64,000 nt of DNA, from NCBI GenBank assembly GCA_004154925.1, contig QJNS01000084.1, forward strand, positions 1-64,000, given 5' to 3'. Each line of letters opens with the position of its first letter. Position 1 is the stretch's first letter. A program made the position numbers and the translations under genes. Shown here piece by piece: positions 49,120-61,800 of the stretch. The notes beneath the pieces are model-generated. The model did no database searches and was not told where the DNA came from. It saw only the letters and a list, made by a program, of their open reading frames with translations. This DNA is from Monosporascus cannonballus (Eukaryota > Ascomycota > Sordariomycetes > Xylariales).

Positions 49120-52100
49120 ATTCCGAAATCCTTAATTTAAAGATATTTATTTCCTAAATTAATTTTATAATAAAAATTTTATAATAATAATTTTAAGCTT
49201 TTTTAAAACCTTTAAAAAAACGTTACATGATAATATTGGAAATGTATATACCTAAGGTTATACATTTTCGAAAAAATAATACAAATAATTATTAAAACAA
49301 AAATTTATTTACCTTTAATAATTTACTATTAAAATTATTAAATTATAAAAACGTAAAAAAAGATATTATAACGGTAATTAATTTAAAAACATAAACATTT
49401 TAATATAATATACGTTAATTTTTTAAAATTTAATAACAGTTTAAACGGATATATAAGGATATTAATAATTATTTATTTAATTATTAATGTTAAAATTAAT
49501 TGTATTTTAAATTAAAAAATATATTTTAATTATTTTAATAAACATAATAATTTTCTTTAAAAAACAATTTTATATTAAAATTAAAACAATTATATTAAAC
49601 GACAAAATTTCCCTTAAAAATAAATGTCGAAAGTAATCTTTTAATATAAATATATTTTATAAACTTTTGCTTTTATATATTATAAAATCCGTAAATATTT
49701 AAAAATGTACTGGGAACATAGTTATTACGAAAATATATTACCTGATTATTAATAATAAATTTTTTTAACTTATAGCCGGAAATTATGGTATTAAATTTTA
49801 AAATACCGAAAAATATAAGCACTTATATTACGGCAAAATATTATTAAATTTTGAATTTTAAATATAAAATTAAATAAATATATTATTAATCGTATAATTA
49901 TTAAAGCCTTAAATAAAAAACCTTTATCCAGGTTTTTAACAAATAATTAATTAAAAGAAATAAAATATTTATTTCAGAAAAGAATTTAAAAACGAAGATA
50001 ATAAATATCATATGTTTCGGATTAAAAGCTTATATGTTTACGGAAATTATCCGTTAAAATATAAAATATCTAAAAAAATAAATTTTAAAATATATATTAA
50101 TTATTTCGTAAAATACCTAATTAATAATATATATTAAATATATATTTGTTTCGTAATAACGCGTTATTACTATTAAGAACGTTATTTTCGACAAAATTAA
50201 CAAATATTAAAATAAATAAAAAGAATTTTCGTTCGAAATCGCAAAATTAAATAACCAAATTAATAATATCCTTATTTTACTTATCATAATAATTTTTTTA
50301 TAAACGTTTAAAATTATGGTTAATCACAATCCTTTAAAAATAAATATTATTAAAAGGATAAATAATTTAACAAAACAAATTAAGCCTAAAAAGATTATTT
50401 ATAATAATATTATAATAATTACAAACTTTTTTAATTAAACAATTTTATAAAAAATTAACAAAATAAAACTTAATAATTTTTATAAAATCATTTTAAATAA
50501 AATATGTTTTTATTCAATAATTAATAATACTTTCGAAAAGAACGTTTTAAATATTATGAATAAAACGGATAATTTAAAACGTAAAATTAAATAACCTTAT
50601 TTATTTATGTTAAAAATTATTTTAACTTTCGGAAAACACTTTTAATAGTATTACGTATTATTACCAGATAAAACTTAAAATATATTACCAAATATTTTTT
50701 AACTATAATAATAATGTACGGAATTAAACTTTTTAAATTAAATAATTATTATTAATATTAAAACATAAAATAAAAAAAGATTATTTTCGGCTAATATTAA
50801 TTATAAATTAAAATCTGAAAAATATAATACGTATTTAATTATATTTAACGTTATTTTTTCGATTACAATTAAACATAATGACTTATATTATATTAATTTT
50901 CTTATTACCTCCAAAAATTAATAAAAGGTTATATAACATAAATACGTTAAAAAGTAAATAATAATTATACAAAAAAAGTAAAATTAAATATATCAGATAA
51001 AATAATTAATTATTATTATTTTATTATAAATAATAATTTAAAACATAAATTTTAATAATATGTTTTTATTAATATAAATATTTATATAAATATTTTAAAT
51101 ATATAGAATATTTTAAAAATTTAAAATTAAAATAATTATCCGTAATAACCTTTAATTTCGTAAAAATCTTAACGCTTATATTTTTATATTAATAAGAAGT
51201 TTTTTTATATATTTATAATCATTATAACCCAATTTAATTTTAAGTTTTGTTAATTTAACGCCGTTAATACGTTTTTATATAACGACCTTAATAAATTAAT
51301 ATATATACATTTTTTATAAAAATTTGTATGTCCGGATTTTTATTTAAAATTCCGGAAAACCTTATACGGTTTAAGGCAAAATTAAAAAAACTAAAATTAA
51401 AATCCGTTTTGGATAACTTATATATTATAAGTAATAATTGATTAAGATTATTCTTTTACGTAAATAATATAATTACAATAAATAAAACTTATAATATAAT
51501 ATAGGTTAAAAAATTCCTTACAAAATTAATATAACATTTTTACATTAACGACTTAAAAACTTATAATAATTCCTTAAAATACATATCTTATAAAATCGCA
51601 TAATAAAAAAATTTATAATTATTATAAAATACTGATTAAGAAAAATTATATATATATTTTAAATTATTTAAATTCGGAAAATATCATTTTAAAATTCTAA
51701 AATAAAAAGATTTTAAAAAATATTAAGGCGAAATGTTAATAAAATTTAAGAAATTATATTTCGAAAAAATCGAAAGTTTGTTATACGGAATTATTATTAT
51801 TCGCCCGGATCTAATTAAAATTACTTCCTATTATTTTATTATTTTAAAACTCCAAATCTTATATACTTTAATATTATTAATAAAGTTATTTTTTATATTT
51901 AGTCCATACGTACCTTAACCTTATATTACGGCCCAATTCCCCGTAACGTGTTTTAATATATATTAAAAGTTTTAATATATATATAACTCTAAATACTAGA
52001 ATAAACGCCATACTTGCAATTATTTTACCGATTTTTTGCCCTAATAATGTAATAATATAATATTTCCAGAATACCTTAAAAATCGGAAATAACGAAAATC

Positions 52101-52972
52101 TTAATATATAATCGTTTTTATATACGAATAACGCTTTATTTGCGGATAACTTTAACTGGAAAAACTTCTAAGAATTTATATTATCATTTTTCGATAACCT
52201 TATCGTATAAAAAGCTAATAAGCAAAATATAATTACCATTTCGAATACGGAAATTAAACTTTTAGCCTTTTCGCAAACCGTTAAGGAAATTTTCTTTATA
52301 TTAAAGTTATTTAAGGTTATTAAGTTAAAATTAGGCAAGAATTTAATTATTTAAATATATAATAAATAAACGATATAATTAATTATTAAAAAAACTATAC
52401 GCCTAATTACAAAATTAAAGTACATAAATATTCATAATTACTGGTTTTGCGAAATTTATGTAATAAAAAAATAAAAATCGAATAAACGTCCATTAACGCC
52501 ATAATAACAAATAGCTTAATTAAGCCCTTAAAATTCCAATAATATCAAAAGTTCGGTAAATTATTAAATTTTCAAAATATTATTTCAAGGTTAAAAAAAG
52601 CCTAAAAAATATTAATTTATTTCAGGCGTTATCTAATAACAAAAAATTATTACCCCCGTTTCTTTTTTATCGTTTTTTTTTACCGTTTTTATACTTTTAT
52701 CCTTAAACGACCTTAAAGGTAAAATTAATAAAAAAACATATTAACAAAGTTTTTATAATTTAGCAATATAATATCAAATCTTAATATTTAAAGGAATAAA
52801 TTCGAATCCTATTAGAAGCTTTGGAAATACGTCGTAAAAAATACTTTATAACGTATTTCCCCAACCTTTTATTTTTCTTATTTTTGTCCTAAACACCACG
52901 GTATTTCCTTTTTAAGTACTTATTTAATATCGTAAAAGCTTTAGCTGTTAGTTTTTAATAACTAGGGGGGTA

Positions 52973-53211
52973 TGTTAAACCCAGCTGAAGTCGATTAAAT
53001 AATTAGGCCTTGGCTTAGTTTGATCACCTACTGAAACAAGGTTACTTTATGCACCCCCGGTATCTTTTCCTCTTAGCTACAGCTGTATTTACGTGTATAA
53101 AAGGAGGGTTCGTTACTCTCACCCTCTAGCTAGGACCTTCTAGAGGTCATGCAACCTTCAATATACCTTTTCTTCAGTTATATGTTTCTGTGTGTGATGC
53201 AGGGTCTCATA
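52973..53211 (+). repeat. 3' LTR of Copia element 3, largely unmutated
   Basis: Starts TGTTAAACCCAGCTG and ends GGTCTCATA. Contains a TATA box, TATAAAAGG at 53096-53104, in plus orientation, supporting the element's strand. Much richer in G and C than the 5' copy. Confidence 0.88.
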
Positions 53212-53216
53212 GAATA

Positions 53217-54218
53217 TGATATGTCCCCTTTCTCTAGACCCTGCTTGAAAGGTTTCCAAAGCGAGCGTATTGATCTCGCGTCCTGTTAACGTATGTTAAT
53301 GTTTTAAACACCAGAGTGAGATATAGTTGACATTCTATTGGAGCCACGATCGTTCTGCAGAGTTCTTTTTCTGTATCTAAAAGTCGTGGTTGCTGAGCAG
53401 CAGATGTCACAGAAAAAGCCCCCTACTGCTTCAGGGATTATGCGGAACAACCTTATTCCTCTTTCGAAGCCCTATATATATCAGTGGATCGCCCACACCA
53501 AGTGGGATCAGTGTTCTTTAGCTTCTAGTTATCAATAGAGCCCTCAAGAGCTGTGCCGCTGCTCCCTAGTAAGTGTGACAGCAGGTCTATAAGATCCCAC
53601 AGGCCCATACGACGGTGTGGAACTTCAAATTTTCCAAGCTCCAGGAAGATCAAATACTTCCTGTATGTCAAAATAAAAAAGCCTGACTTCCCCCGGATAT
53701 AATGGCTCTATTCCTCTTCAGGCTGTAGGGCCCCTCCCTTATGCTGGTGAGTTTTGGACGGCGTATTTTTCTATAAATAGAAAGGGAGGGAAAGCATAAC
53801 TAGATGAGACATCTTATACCTTAGCAAAATCGAAGTTTATTCTGGTAGAGAGTGTATTTATAGACGAACGGGATAGTTGGCAATCACAGCATTGTGAACC
53901 CAATCGCCAGGCGGTGCAAAGGTGAGGAATAAGACGCGACCCAACACGAACTGGCGGAAAATGAACGCCTAGAGAGGGGGATGGCCGGCTTGGTGCATCC
54001 GTTTGTGTATTCTTGAAACGGGCCAGGGGTGCGTTGGCATGCCGAGAATCTGGCAAACCAACAAAATCCGTCATTCTGGGGAAGGGAGAGTGAGAGATAC
54101 TGTCGGTGCAGTGACTGTGGCATATGATTGTTGGGTGTTGAGGGCAACCAAGTAGCACCCTGTCAAGCGGCGAAATTCCAACAAGGCTGAATCGAGCTCT
54201 TGCTGGCATCAGCATGTG
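53217..54218. other. Intergenic region, right of Copia, 3' of the TRK gene
   Basis: About 1 kb of normal composition. Short frames (53338-53538 plus, 53814-54215 minus) show no family features. The part nearest 54218 is presumably the TRK 3' untranslated region. Confidence 0.55.
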
Positions 54219-56740
54219 TCACTGGTCCTTAGTGGCTGCGTCCACTTCACAACCATCTTCACCGCGGCGTTCGTCAGGAAGCATGATAGCTCGATCCAGG
54301 GCGTAAGGGAGCCCGCGATGGCGCCCTCGTATCATCATGGCGCAGATAACGACCTTGCTAAACGTCCTGAACTTGCCTGAAAGAGAGGTCATGGCATCTG
54401 GGTGGCCAAGTGACAAGCCAACGTTGCCGTACCCGGACATGACCTCGAAGAATATGGCGAAGACAGAGAACGCCTATATGTCGTAATGAGCCAGATCCCG
54501 CTAGCTGCAAACATTTACGCATCATGATATTCTAACTTACCGGATCATTGAGATTCATGATCTTATCGGCCTCGGTGACACAGATGCAGAACGTGCCAAG
54601 GAAGACATACCACAGGTCAAAGCTCAGCTGATTACGGACATGTGTCATAACATAAGATGAGCCCCGCGATTCATCCAGAGCTCGCTCCTGTGGGTAGAAA
54701 CCCAGGGAGATCTCTTCATAGGTGTTAGAAGAGCGCATGCTGATGGCAATCGGGAAGATAGCGATGTACATCATGACCAGGAGGCTGAATTGCGCGCCGG
54801 GATTGACGTTTGCAAGGTTGAAAGTAGATGCGCCAGTATGGCGGGAAGAAGCAGCTTGAAAGATAACTGCCAAAATTCGTGGGCCCGTTGGAAGGGCATT
54901 GACTTCCGGATTATTAAGATCTAGGGCTAGAATCAAAACGACGTCGATGAAATTCAACGTGAACAGAATCCCGAAGAGAATCCATGTCGTGCTGCTTGGG
55001 AAGAGGAGAGTGTAGCAACGCCGGGGATGCTCAAGAAGGAACTGCAGCGTTTCTCTCATGGAAGAGTTCTTTGGCACAAGTTTCGACATAGTCCATATCA
55101 CGAGGCGCAGAACAACTGGGTAGCACGTATTGCCTGCAAAGGCAAGGAACGACATGGCAAACATCGGCCAGGCAGCATCTCGGAAGGAGATCATGGAATC
55201 TGGAGTGAGTGTGAAGCCGAGATTGTCGACCATAGTCTGGGCAGAGTACACGGCCCTAGATAAGTTCAGCCACCAGGCGCATACGAAAGCGACTCAACTC
55301 TTCTTACCACCAAGACTTCCCTTGGCCACACTCTGCAAGCCAATCAGTATACTTAGAGGGCGCATTGTGGATCCAAGGTAGCAGGCAGATGACGCCAAAA
55401 AGGTGCAAGCCGAAAAAATAGCCTGCCGGTGGGTAAGCGCTTGTCAGAGTCTGGGGGGATGTTAATATATACATGACACGATTTTGAGCAAGAGTTTTAA
55501 GCTGCGATATTCAATGCCGCCCAAACGATCCCGGTCCTGCGCGGTGAGGTTATGGAATTGCGAGTTCCGACCGACCGTGGCCGTTTTAGAGAGATAGGGC
55601 AGGTCAGCGACACGCGGACGGGCGGAAGCATCGGACTGACGCCGGGCCTGACTTTGAGAAGGACCCAAGACGAACATGGAAGCAGCGGCTTGTTCGATAG
55701 ACCTTGCTGCTGACAGTCTAGGGCCATCATATAGATAAGGTCGTCGCTTTGCAACTCCACTCGTATCTAGATGCGACTCAACGGGTTTGATTTCGTCTTC
55801 CGGGGTATTAGTGATGAATATCAGCAAAAGATGCTAGGAAGAAGCAGATACCCAAATCGTGATCTTCGGTTTCCGTTTCGACGATAGGATGTCCTTATTG
55901 GCCCTTAGTAGCGTCCTTGCATTGAGCAACGGGGATCTATGCACGCGTACCATTGTCACGCTCCTTCGGCGGAGGCACATACAAAGCTTTGGTATCATTT
56001 GGCGGTGGGTTAGCATCTGCAGAGAAGGTGATTGCCCGTTGCTTGGACTTTGGATATTCAGCATCAGATGACGCGCTATCAGAATTGCTATAAGTCGTGT
56101 ATAAGCTGAGAGTTCCGCGAGATACTCCTCTAGACAGCTTACCGAGCTTCTCTCGTTTGTGGCGTCTCCTGCTGGTCCTCGCCCGTGGGTGTGTCCTCGG
56201 GGGGAATCTGAGCCTCGACATCTTTGGTGGGACCACGACGAGATTGGGCCAAGAGCTTGTTTCCTGGTGAAATATGACCTTGGTCAGAGGAAAGGCTTCC
56301 ACATGGGTGCTTTATGCAACGAACCGTTTTGCCGTATGTGTTGTTCGAACCAATACAAGCGCACGGCAACAACAATTATATTAATGAAGCCGAGGTTCGT
56401 AAATATGGGGATAAAATAGAGAAAGAGCTGCTGGTACGTCTTCAAGTCCTTAACGTCAATGCTGCAACACAGTTAATTGTCTTTTCGCACTCGAAGATTG
56501 AACTGGCACTGACGTATTGAGTCCCGACTCGGTGGACGCACTCGCACCGAAGAAGTAAGCATCTATAGCAGGTACATTGCCATAGGGCAAGAGGACGACA
56601 ATTCCAAGTAAGCTGCAGAAGATAATCCAGGCGTCTTCAAATCGATGGTGAAGGATCAGCAATCATCGTTGTAAGCGCCGCGGCGTCAACGACTTACAGT
56701 GGAGAGTGAGAAAATTGATAGGGATGGGAGGCCGCCACAT
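54219..56740 (-). CDS. trk1: TRK-family potassium transporter
   Basis: Plasma-membrane potassium uptake protein of the fungal TRK/HKT superfamily. Nine exons on the minus strand: 56740-56698, 56634-56514, 56461-56325, 56263-56143, 56087-55951, 55796-55473, 55422-55308, 55255-54541 and 54473-54219. The total is 1968 nt, or 655 aa. Introns are 50-67 bp except intron 5 (154 bp), whose acceptor is the least certain. The four selectivity-filter loops are all present: ASTESGLNT (about 47-55), FAGNTCYPV (372-380), SSRHTGAS (469-476) and SGYGNVGLS (584-592). A hydrophilic cytoplasmic loop (residues about 105-250) contains ITFSADANPPPND, ALYVPPPKERD and LPYLSKTATVGRNS, typical of filamentous-fungal TRK. 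After the last filter come FSKVVICAMMIRGRHRGLP and DRAIMLP. Every join keeps the frame and no stop or missing filter residue was seen, so it should be functional. The N-terminus is short (14 residues before the first membrane span) and could extend upstream. Confidence 0.92.
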
Positions 56741-57347
56741 GGTCGATACGACTCTTCTATAACAGGTACAAGACCAAGGGGCAGGGCAAGATCGAGAAGA
56801 AGACGACGTATACGCCGGGCCCTTGATGGAGCAAATAACCGTCAAAGCTCACAAAGCAGGAAAACGATGTGGCCTACAAGACGCAGGCTGAATGAAACTT
56901 TGACCGACGCCCACTAAGAGGAGGAAAGATTTATTGTGAGGAATTTCTACAATCTGTTCTAAAGATTTGGAATTCCCTTAGCATAGCCCACCTCCCAGCG
57001 CACCAAAACCCCACGCGCCACCCCACGCGCCACCAATCCGACGGCAAGGCGGAATGGCATCACCATAACACTTTTTAAGGGTCCATGAGAGATATTGCAC
57101 TATTTATTCGAGGTTAATCTAATCGCATTCTTTGTGCTTTGGTTTTAACGTACTGGGCTTACGAAGGGAGGAAATCGAAGGGTTATTACTACGTAGCAGG
57201 GGTAAGTGTATGATCCTTGCTAACCTCGGACCCCATCTAATGCATAACCCTAGCAATGCATAAGACTTTTCTCCACAACAACCACCCCTTATAACAACAC
57301 TCTGCGATAACTGCATAACCCTTTAATCAATTGATTTCGGGTAAAGA
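56741..57347. other. Intergenic region upstream of the TRK gene
   Basis: About 600 bp holding the presumed TRK promoter on the right of its start. A direct repeat CACGCGCCACC occurs near 57010-57035. No other gene supported. Confidence 0.55.
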
Positions 57348-58180
57348 TGGTTGATATCGACCGTAAGCGCAGAATTCGGGATGCCAAGGAATTTATTGCG
57401 GAAAGTAATTTCGAGACCTTTGTGAACGCGCAATTCGGCATACCTTAATCGACCTTATTACGTTGCGTTTATAGCATTAAACCGCGTTCCGAAACCTAAA
57501 ATAACGCGCGTAAATTGTCGGATTAGGAAAAAAATAAATTTGTTAATTGGATATTATATAAAAAAGCATGCAGCAGCGTTTCCATAAAGATCTAAATCTG
57601 TCAAATAATAGAAATCCTATTAAGCCTTAAAAGAACCGTCGAGAAAAATTGGATTAATCGCTTTATTGCATACAACGATAAGATATATACGAAAAAAAGA
57701 GAAGTTATTCCTCGAAACTATTTAAAAGTACGCGATCGCGATAATATACGCAAGTTTTTCTTTGTTTTTCGCTATCGTTCGAACCAAATATATAATTAAA
57801 TCTGCGAACGAATATAATATGAATAAAACGGGCGTCCAAAAAGAGGAATAAGTTAATAAAACGGTCGTAAGAATTTCGGAAACGGCTCGTACGAAACATT
57901 AAAAGTCGGAAGTAACGTTATGGATATTTATTATTACGTATATCGATTGTATATACGAAAAAGATACAGCCGTATTTATCTTCAGTAATTTTACTGTTCA
58001 AAATAACAGTTACTTGAAAACATAGAAAAAGCCGAATATACGTTAATTCCGAAAAGGTAAATTAACAACGTTATTGCGTTAAAATAGCTAAATGTTATAG
58101 AAACAGAGGTTGCTATCTTAAAAAGACAGACCTTTCAGGACTAGCGTGGGATTGTTACGGCTAAAACTCGAATAAAAAAG
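57348..58180 (+). pseudogene. RIP-damaged pogo/Fot-type (Tc1/mariner) transposase
   Basis: From the ATG at 57348 a frame reads MVDIDRKRRIRDAKEFIAES, then GIP-stop-STLLRCVYSIKPRSET-stop-NNARKLSD-stop-EKNKFVNWIL. This is the N-terminal helix-turn-helix pattern of fungal pogo/Fot transposases (G-V-P-R-S-T-L..., K-P-R-S-E-T-Q, L-S-x-x-Q-E). The stops sit where CAA or CAG codons for Gln are expected, i.e. C-to-T changes. Weaker matches continue to about 58180 (NWINRF-like and N-M-D-E-like stretches). Terminal inverted repeats were not found. Base composition shifts to AT here, marking the right edge of the gene island. Confidence 0.75.
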
Positions 58181-58522
58181 TTTGGCCCTTTATAGTGATC
58201 TAAGTGATTTAAGTAATTTGACTATATTATATAGATTATATAGATCTACGATACACTTACACTAAGAAATTAAAATACATAGTAAATCGGTTTTTTACAT
58301 AAATAATATTGATCTAATTTTCGGTTCTTAGCTATTAATTTAAGCTTACAATTAAAACCCGCCGTTTTTTATTATAAAAAAAGTATGTAAATATTTTTAA
58401 CAAACAAATTATTAGATTATTTCTGGCTTTATTATTGTTTTCAAATTAAAACCCTTTTTGAATTATCTTTATACCTTTAAGTAAATATATAATAGGTTCG
58501 TTATATTTTAATAGTTCTTTAA
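58181..58522. other. AT-rich spacer between transposase relic and Gypsy element 5
   Basis: About 340 bases of RIP-like AT-rich sequence; repeated TATATAGAT words near 58228-58250. May include the end of the transposon. Nothing else seen. Confidence 0.5.
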
Positions 58523-58885
58523 TGTTATGACCCAACGTCCTTGGCACATCTAGAAACAGTCAAAACAAGTAGAGCACCGGAAAAAAAGGTTACGTAATAG
58601 GATTATTGTGATCTTGCGAAATCCACGAAAGTTAGAATTTTTAGGATTTTGCGAAATCGTAATAATCTAGCAAAATTTAACAACTATAATAAAGTATAAG
58701 ACGTTTATTAATTTCATAATTTAAATAATACCAGCTCATAATAACATATCGTTATTTAACATATTTTTGATATTACGAAACATAATACGTTATTATATTT
58801 ATTGTATAAAATTCCACGATATTTTTATTAATATAAATCCATATAACTAAGATTTAATAATTGTTTAAATCTTTTAGCCGTTATA
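58523..58885 (+). repeat. 5' LTR of element 5
   Basis: Starts TGTTATGACCCAACG and ends TTTTAGCCGTTATA. The 3' half (R/U5) is the reverse complement of the conserved half of the LTRs of elements 1, 2 and 4. The U3 half is a further distinct type containing TGCGAAATC repeats (about 58613-58650). Confidence 0.85.
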
Positions 58886-61800
58886 TGTTATAAGCTTTTA
58901 TTTAATAATACCGTTAGGTTTTAAGCAATATTACCGATATTATGTCTACCAGCAAGCAGCCCGAATAACCCACTTATCAGGTCTCTGATAATCCGGACAC
59001 CGGAATAAAATCCGAGAAGGAAAAGGAGCAGCCTCGCCTTTTTCGGAAAGAAGTTTTTCGACGCCTAGATGCCATGAACAAACGTATCGTTTAGCTTAAG
59101 AAAGATAATAATAATCTTACGACGTCCTTTTAAACCGCTTATAAAAAGTTTAAAAAAGAGAAAACTCCTAAAACCGGAAACCCTTTTCGAACGAATTAGG
59201 TTATTAAGTTAAACTCCACCAAAAAACCAGAAAAAATCCTTAAACCCCTTAAACCAGAACTTTTCGACGGAGTTTCGATTAAGTTATAATTATGCCTAAT
59301 TTAATACCGAATATAATTCGGGTATTTTCTTATTTGATTAATTACTTTTATTTTATAAATTAAATGTGTAATTGAACGATTTATCCGAAATACGATTATT
59401 TAATTTAAACTTGTTATAAAAAACATATTATATTGCTAATCGAAAAACAGAAACCCGGAAAAATATATATTTATAATAATTACGAATAATTTAAATAAAT
59501 ATTAACAAATATATTCGCAACAATAAATGAAACAAATTAAAACTAAAAATATAAATCCAAGAATTATAATAAAACGAATTAACATTTAATTACGGGAATA
59601 CGTTCGTTGAATTAATTTTTAAATTAAATAAAGAATAAAAAATATTAATAATTAAATTTTTCGATAATTTAGAAAAATATCCAAAAATTATTAAATTTAA
59701 TCGGCCAAAGTATATATCGAATTATATTGCGATAAGAATTAAAATCGACGATCGGTAATACGCCTAGTGTATTAAAAGTATCAAAGGAAAAAATAATAAC
59801 AAACCCCGATATACGGCTAATATTAACACTTTTCGATACGGTAACATTTTTTACAATACGGAACTAGGACTTATAGAATTAAAGGTTATTTATAAAAAGG
59901 ATTAAAGCTAAACTAAAGGCTTTAATTGCAATAAAATAGGGTATAAGGTAACATAATATAAGGTATTTAAAAGACCCCGTTAAAATAATTAAAAACCGGC
60001 ATCCTGAAAATAATCCAGAGAAAATCAGAAAAACGGAAGTAAACCTATTAATATGACTCGGCCTAAATACGTACTAGGCTCTCTATGGCGAAAAGTCCAA
60101 TAAGAAATGAGAGAAGCTAGGAAGCTGGCTTAATAGGTATCGCAAGTGTAATAAGAAAAATTACAAAAATAATTACGCGAATATCAATTTTGGAGAGAAA
60201 AGGTCTGTCCCGAAACCTCTGATCGATGCGGCAAAATGCATACCATATATTGTCGACAACGAGAATATCCCGATTACGAAAAAAAGAAATAATATATTTA
60301 CGGAAAAATTACCCGTATGGTTTATAAAGGATTCGATTTTCTAAATAAAACAAGAAATAACAAAAACGATAAATAATGGTATCAATATTTTCCATTAATA
60401 GCCTCGGCAAATATGTATTAATTAGCTAAAATAAAAAGTTAATCCGAAAAAAGTAATACACGTAAAAAGACTTTTTTGTTAGTGTAAATAATATAATTAC
60501 CAACCTGAAAAAGAATTAATTTAATATATAATAAAGAAATGTTATTAAAAGGTTATTACGGATTTTTATTTTCAGTTAGTATTTATTATAAACTCTTACG
60601 AAAAAAGGCCATTAAAAAAGAAATACGTTAATTTACAGGCGAATTTTAAAACGACAATTAATACGGCGTACAAGAAAATACAATTAAAACCAAAGAAAAA
60701 TATGTTACTGAATAAGGAAAGAAATTTTAACAAAATCAAAAATAATAAATATAATTCGAAGGAACAATACGTCGATAATAATGACAAATATAATAATTTA
60801 ACGCGTTATATACAGAAATACAAATAAAGTGCGATAGATTCGAATAAAAAAAAGTTACTTATAAAAAAGCCACAGAATAACGAAACTTAAAGGAATTAAA
60901 AGGAATTCCTGAAAAAGGTTTTAAACGTGACGATAAGAACCGTTAATAATTTTATTACTTTGGACATGCGAATTAGAACGTATTAGTATACCGTAATAAT
61001 AAATTACGGAGTTTTGAGCCGAAATTACATTACATTACATATGGTTAATGGGTTCATATTGCTATAGAAATACAAGTTAAAACTTTATATAACGACAAAT
61101 GCCGAGAGTTAAGAATTCGCTTACGATAACGGGAAAATTATACGCGAAATTGATCACCTCGAGATTTTTATCCAAGGACGATAACAAACAGTTAATTTCG
61201 ACATCGTTTTACTTAGGAATTACGATATGATTTTAAGAAAACCATAGATGTACTAGTATAAAGTCTTAATTAATGAAGGGATTAGCCAGGTAAGGTTCGC
61301 CTTATACTCTATCAGCAGACAAGAAAAAAATTTAAAATTTTAATATTCGATCGAAAATGGCTACGAATGTAGGTATAAAGATACGCTAAAACCTTTACTA
61401 CCTAAAAAGACAAAACATAAGAAAAAAATAAGTATTAAAAAATACGACGTATTATTGTTATTATTAAAGCGAAATTAAGACAATAAAATAACGATATAAA
61501 ATAATAGCCCCAAAAGTCAGAAAACTTAATTAATGTATTATTATAATACTATAAATAGGAATAGTTCTTCAGAAAAAAACTTAATACAAAATTGCCAGAA
61601 TATAACGAATAGAATTATAAGATAATCTTTAAAAAAAGATTTTCGACGAACTTTTACCCCATGTATAACCTTAACGGAAACGAATTACGCGTTTTTAAAA
61701 AAAAATACCTAGAAAATCGGTTATAAAAGAGATAGATTTAACTTTCGAAATTACCAGCAGGATATCTAATATTTTTCGTCCTAAAAAAACGGAAAATTGT

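Larger units (their letters stand above)
40103..53211 (+). mobile_element. Ty1/Copia LTR retrotransposon, RIP-degraded, with nested insertions (element 3)
   Basis: LTRs of about 238 bp at 40103-40339 and 52973-53211. Probable target duplication AAATA (40098-40102)/GAATA (53212-53216), differing by one G-to-A. Plus-strand pol fragments in Copia order: a decayed ALYGLRQ-type motif at 51359-51379 (reads TLYGLRQ), FYVNNI at about 51452-51470 corresponding to F-Y-V-D-D-I, and RNase H KANKQNIITISNTEIKLLA near 52211-52265, the K-x-S-K-Q-N...S-S-T-E-A-E-L pattern. Polypurine tract AGGGGGG at 52964-52970 abuts the 3' LTR. The 13.1-kb span includes a 6.6-kb nested Gypsy element and a solo LTR. Without them it is about 6.1 kb. 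Coding capacity lost to stops. Confidence 0.88.

Noticed and set aside
53814..54215. Minus-strand frame of 133 codons below the TRK gene
   Set aside because: Starts just after the TRK stop, has no domain features, and most likely lies in the 3' untranslated region.
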